64,000 nucleotides of DNA from CBDAUN01 sp965214615 (GTDB lineage: Bacteria; Pseudomonadota; Gammaproteobacteria; Arenicellales; JAJDZL01): positions 2,976,001 to 3,040,000 of the forward strand of contig OZ243952.1 of assembly GCA_965214615.1 (NCBI GenBank), read 5' to 3'. Positions 62,446-64,000 of this stretch are shown here, piece after piece. The notes below the pieces were generated by a model, which did no database searches, was not told where the DNA came from, and was given only the letters and a program-made list of their open reading frames with translations. Each line of letters opens with the position of its first letter. Position 1 is the first letter of the stretch. The translations under genes and the position numbers were made by a program.

Positions 62446-63831
62446 GTGAACAGCCCTTCGACAATGTCTCCCGTCATGGCCTTGTCGCCATTGGACGGAC
62501 GCTACGCGCCCGCCGTCGAGTCCTTGCGCCCCATTTTCAGCGAATACGGACTGATTCGCGCGAGGGTGCTGGTCGAAATCGAGTGGCTGCTGGCACTGAC
62601 CAAGAATCCGCAAATACAGGAACTTGGTCCCCTGCCTTTTCAAATAAACAACAAGCTGCGCCAGATCGCGCACGATTTCACAGAACATGACGCACTGGCT
62701 GTAAAGGAGATCGAAAAGACAACCAATCATGATGTCAAGGCAGTCGAGTACTACATCAAGCAGCGCATCGACGAAATTCCCGGACTCGGGCGAGTGCGCG
62801 AGTTCGTGCACTTCGGGGCGACCTCCTACGACATCAACGACAATTGCTTTGCGCTGATGCTCAAAGAAGCACGCCACGATGTTGTTCTTCCCTTGCTTGC
62901 CGAACTGACAGGCCAGCTCGACCAGTTCGCCTGCGATTACGCCGAAATTCCCATGCTTTCGAGAACCCATGGACAGCCGGCGTCGACAACCACAGTCGGC
63001 AAGGAGTTCAAGATCTTCGCCGCCCGGCTCGAAAGGCAGATCGGCACACTGCAATCAGTGCGCATATTGGGCAAGTTTACCGGTGCGGTCGGCAATCACA
63101 ATGCGCTGCACAGCGCCTATCCCGAAGTGGATTGGCGCAAGTTCACAAGGCAATTCGTCGAAAATGCCCTCGGCCTGGACAACAGTGCGGTCACGACTCA
63201 GACCGAAGCCCATGACTACATCAGCGAATACTGTCATGCGATGCAGCGAATCAACTCGATACTCGTTGATCTTTGCCGCGATATGTGGGGATATATATCA
63301 TTGGGCTACTTTCGGCAGAAATCGGTTGCAAGCGAAGTCGGCTCGTCGACCATGCCGCACAAGGTCAATCCGATCGATTTCGAGAATGCCGAAGGCAATC
63401 TGGGGCTCGCAAACGCGAATCTGGGGCACCTTGCCGAAAAGCTTCCGGTCAGCCGCTGGCAGCGAGACCTGAGCGATTCAACAGTGCTGCGCAACCTGGG
63501 AACCGGAATCGGCTACAGCGTAATCGCCTATCGCGCCATGCAAAAGGGACTGGGCAAGCTCGACCCCAATCCGCAACGGCTCAGCGAGGATCTGGACAAC
63601 GCCTGGGAGATTCTCAGCGAGCCTATTCAAACGGTGATGCGCAAGCACGGCGCCGATATCCCCTATGAGCAGCTCAAGCAGCTGACCCGCGGTGTCAAAG
63701 TCACACGCGAAACCATGCGCGAGTTCATCGAACAACTTGATCTGCCGAGTCCGGAAAAGGAAAGACTGCTGGCATTGACGCCGCACACCTACATCGGTCG
63801 AGCGGTTGATATTGCCAAAGGCGTCGACTGA
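62446..63831 (+). CDS. purB: Adenylosuccinate lyase
   Basis: Splits SAICAR and adenylosuccinate in purine synthesis. The 461-residue protein (GTG at 62446; ATG at 62464 is an alternative) has SPLDGRYAPAVESLRPIFSE, EYYIKQRIDEIPGLGRVREF, the base region LSRTHGQPASTTTVGKEFK and the signature GSSTMPHKVNPIDFENAEGN. E. coli-type long form. Follows cyoE by 51 bases but is not functionally linked. Confidence 0.95.
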   Translation: MNSPSTMSPVMALSPLDGRYAPAVESLRPIFSEYGLIRARVLVEIEWLLALTKNPQIQELGPLPFQINNKLRQIAHDFTEHDALAVKEIEKTTNHDVKAVEYYIKQRIDEIPGLGRVREFVHFGATSYDINDNCFALMLKEARHDVVLPLLAELTGQLDQFACDYAEIPMLSRTHGQPASTTTVGKEFKIFAARLERQIGTLQSVRILGKFTGAVGNHNALHSAYPEVDWRKFTRQFVENALGLDNSAVTTQTEAHDYISEYCHAMQRINSILVDLCRDMWGYISLGYFRQKSVASEVGSSTMPHKVNPIDFENAEGNLGLANANLGHLAEKLPVSRWQRDLSDSTVLRNLGTGIGYSVIAYRAMQKGLGKLDPNPQRLSEDLDNAWEILSEPIQTVMRKHGADIPYEQLKQLTRGVKVTRETMREFIEQLDLPSPEKERLLALTPHTYIGRAVDIAKGVD

Positions 63832-63848
63832 CGCATCTCGGCACTGCC

Positions 63849-64000
63849 ATGGCCGACGAATCAATCAGATTATCCAAGTACCTGTCTCAGAACAACGTTT
63901 GCTCGCGCCGCGAAGCCGAACTGTTCATCGAACGGGGCTGGCTTCGCGTCGATGGGCAGCTCGTCACGCGCCAGGGCGTGCGCGTCAGCGAGTCGAGCCA
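63849..64000 (+). CDS. S4-domain pseudouridine synthase, N-terminal part (runs off window)
   Basis: The final 50 codons begin MADESIRLSKYLSQNNVCSR and continue REAELFIERGWLRVDGQLV, a complete S4 RNA-binding motif. This opens RsuA/RluB/RluE/RluF-type rRNA pseudouridine synthases. The catalytic domain is beyond the window, so the subfamily cannot be decided. Confidence 0.78.
   Translation, partial: MADESIRLSKYLSQNNVCSRREAELFIERGWLRVDGQLVTRQGVRVSESS

Overview
The window reads as a chromosomal segment of a heterotrophic, aerobic, Gram-negative proteobacterium, most likely a gammaproteobacterium. The evidence is the pairing of pgsA with hda, the purM-purN-DUF3108 order, clpS-clpA, guaB-guaA, and an aa3-type oxidase block with DUF2244, ctaG, DUF2909, SURF1 and cyoE. 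Two phasins and a complete propionyl-CoA to methylmalonyl-CoA route suggest polyhydroxyalkanoate storage and growth on odd-chain or branched substrates. The exact taxon cannot be read from the sequence. One speculation is a host-associated lineage, because decayed mobile and toxin-antitoxin genes are so dense.

Layout. 1-9.2 kb: a tight five-gene operon, prpE - methylmalonyl-CoA mutase - pccB - pccA - epimerase, faces a stand-alone malonyl-CoA transacylase-like gene. 9.7-18 kb: accessory DNA with a coiled-coil nuclease-like protein built on nine 21-bp repeats, a ureohydrolase, a CobS-like protein without its catalytic aspartates, vapB with a truncated vapC, an abiE type IV toxin-antitoxin pair, a DUF4143 ATPase with an extra C-terminal domain behind a perfect palindrome, and a second decayed vapB. 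18.2-20.3 kb: tRNA-Ser(CGA), tadA and a methyltransferase. 20.5-26.9 kb: a scrapyard with a hipA tail, higA plus a higB tail, a group II intron, arsC with a broken acr3, a regulator, a second toxin-antitoxin pair and a DUF2188 gene with a stop codon. It ends at the 3' end of guaA in a perfect 38-bp direct repeat that looks like an integration scar.

26.9-40.9 kb is conserved core: guaA, guaB, a Tat-type intradiol dioxygenase, galU, coaE, mnmA, clpS, clpA, DUF3108, purN, purM, pgsA, hda and wrbA. 41.2-44 kb holds two phasin genes with near-identical promoters, operators, 3' UTR motifs and terminators, with a ureohydrolase between them and a cupin after. 44.3-48.1 kb is a DegP-like protease followed by a two-component system. 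48.4-54.6 kb has an HpaB/4-hydroxybutyryl-CoA dehydratase-fold protein, a dead fic gene, an intact vapBC, an acetolactate synthase-like enzyme and an Ldh-type oxidoreductase. 54.8-62.4 kb is the cytochrome c oxidase cluster, including a 33-residue small assembly ORF. purB and the start of an S4-domain pseudouridine synthase close the window.

The most unusual signals are the CobS-like pseudoenzyme, the duplicated phasin regulatory architecture with an anti-Shine-Dalgarno-like 3' UTR element, the guaA integration scar, the intron abutting higB, and the heptad-repeat nuclease-like protein. No single new system is proven; these are the best candidates.
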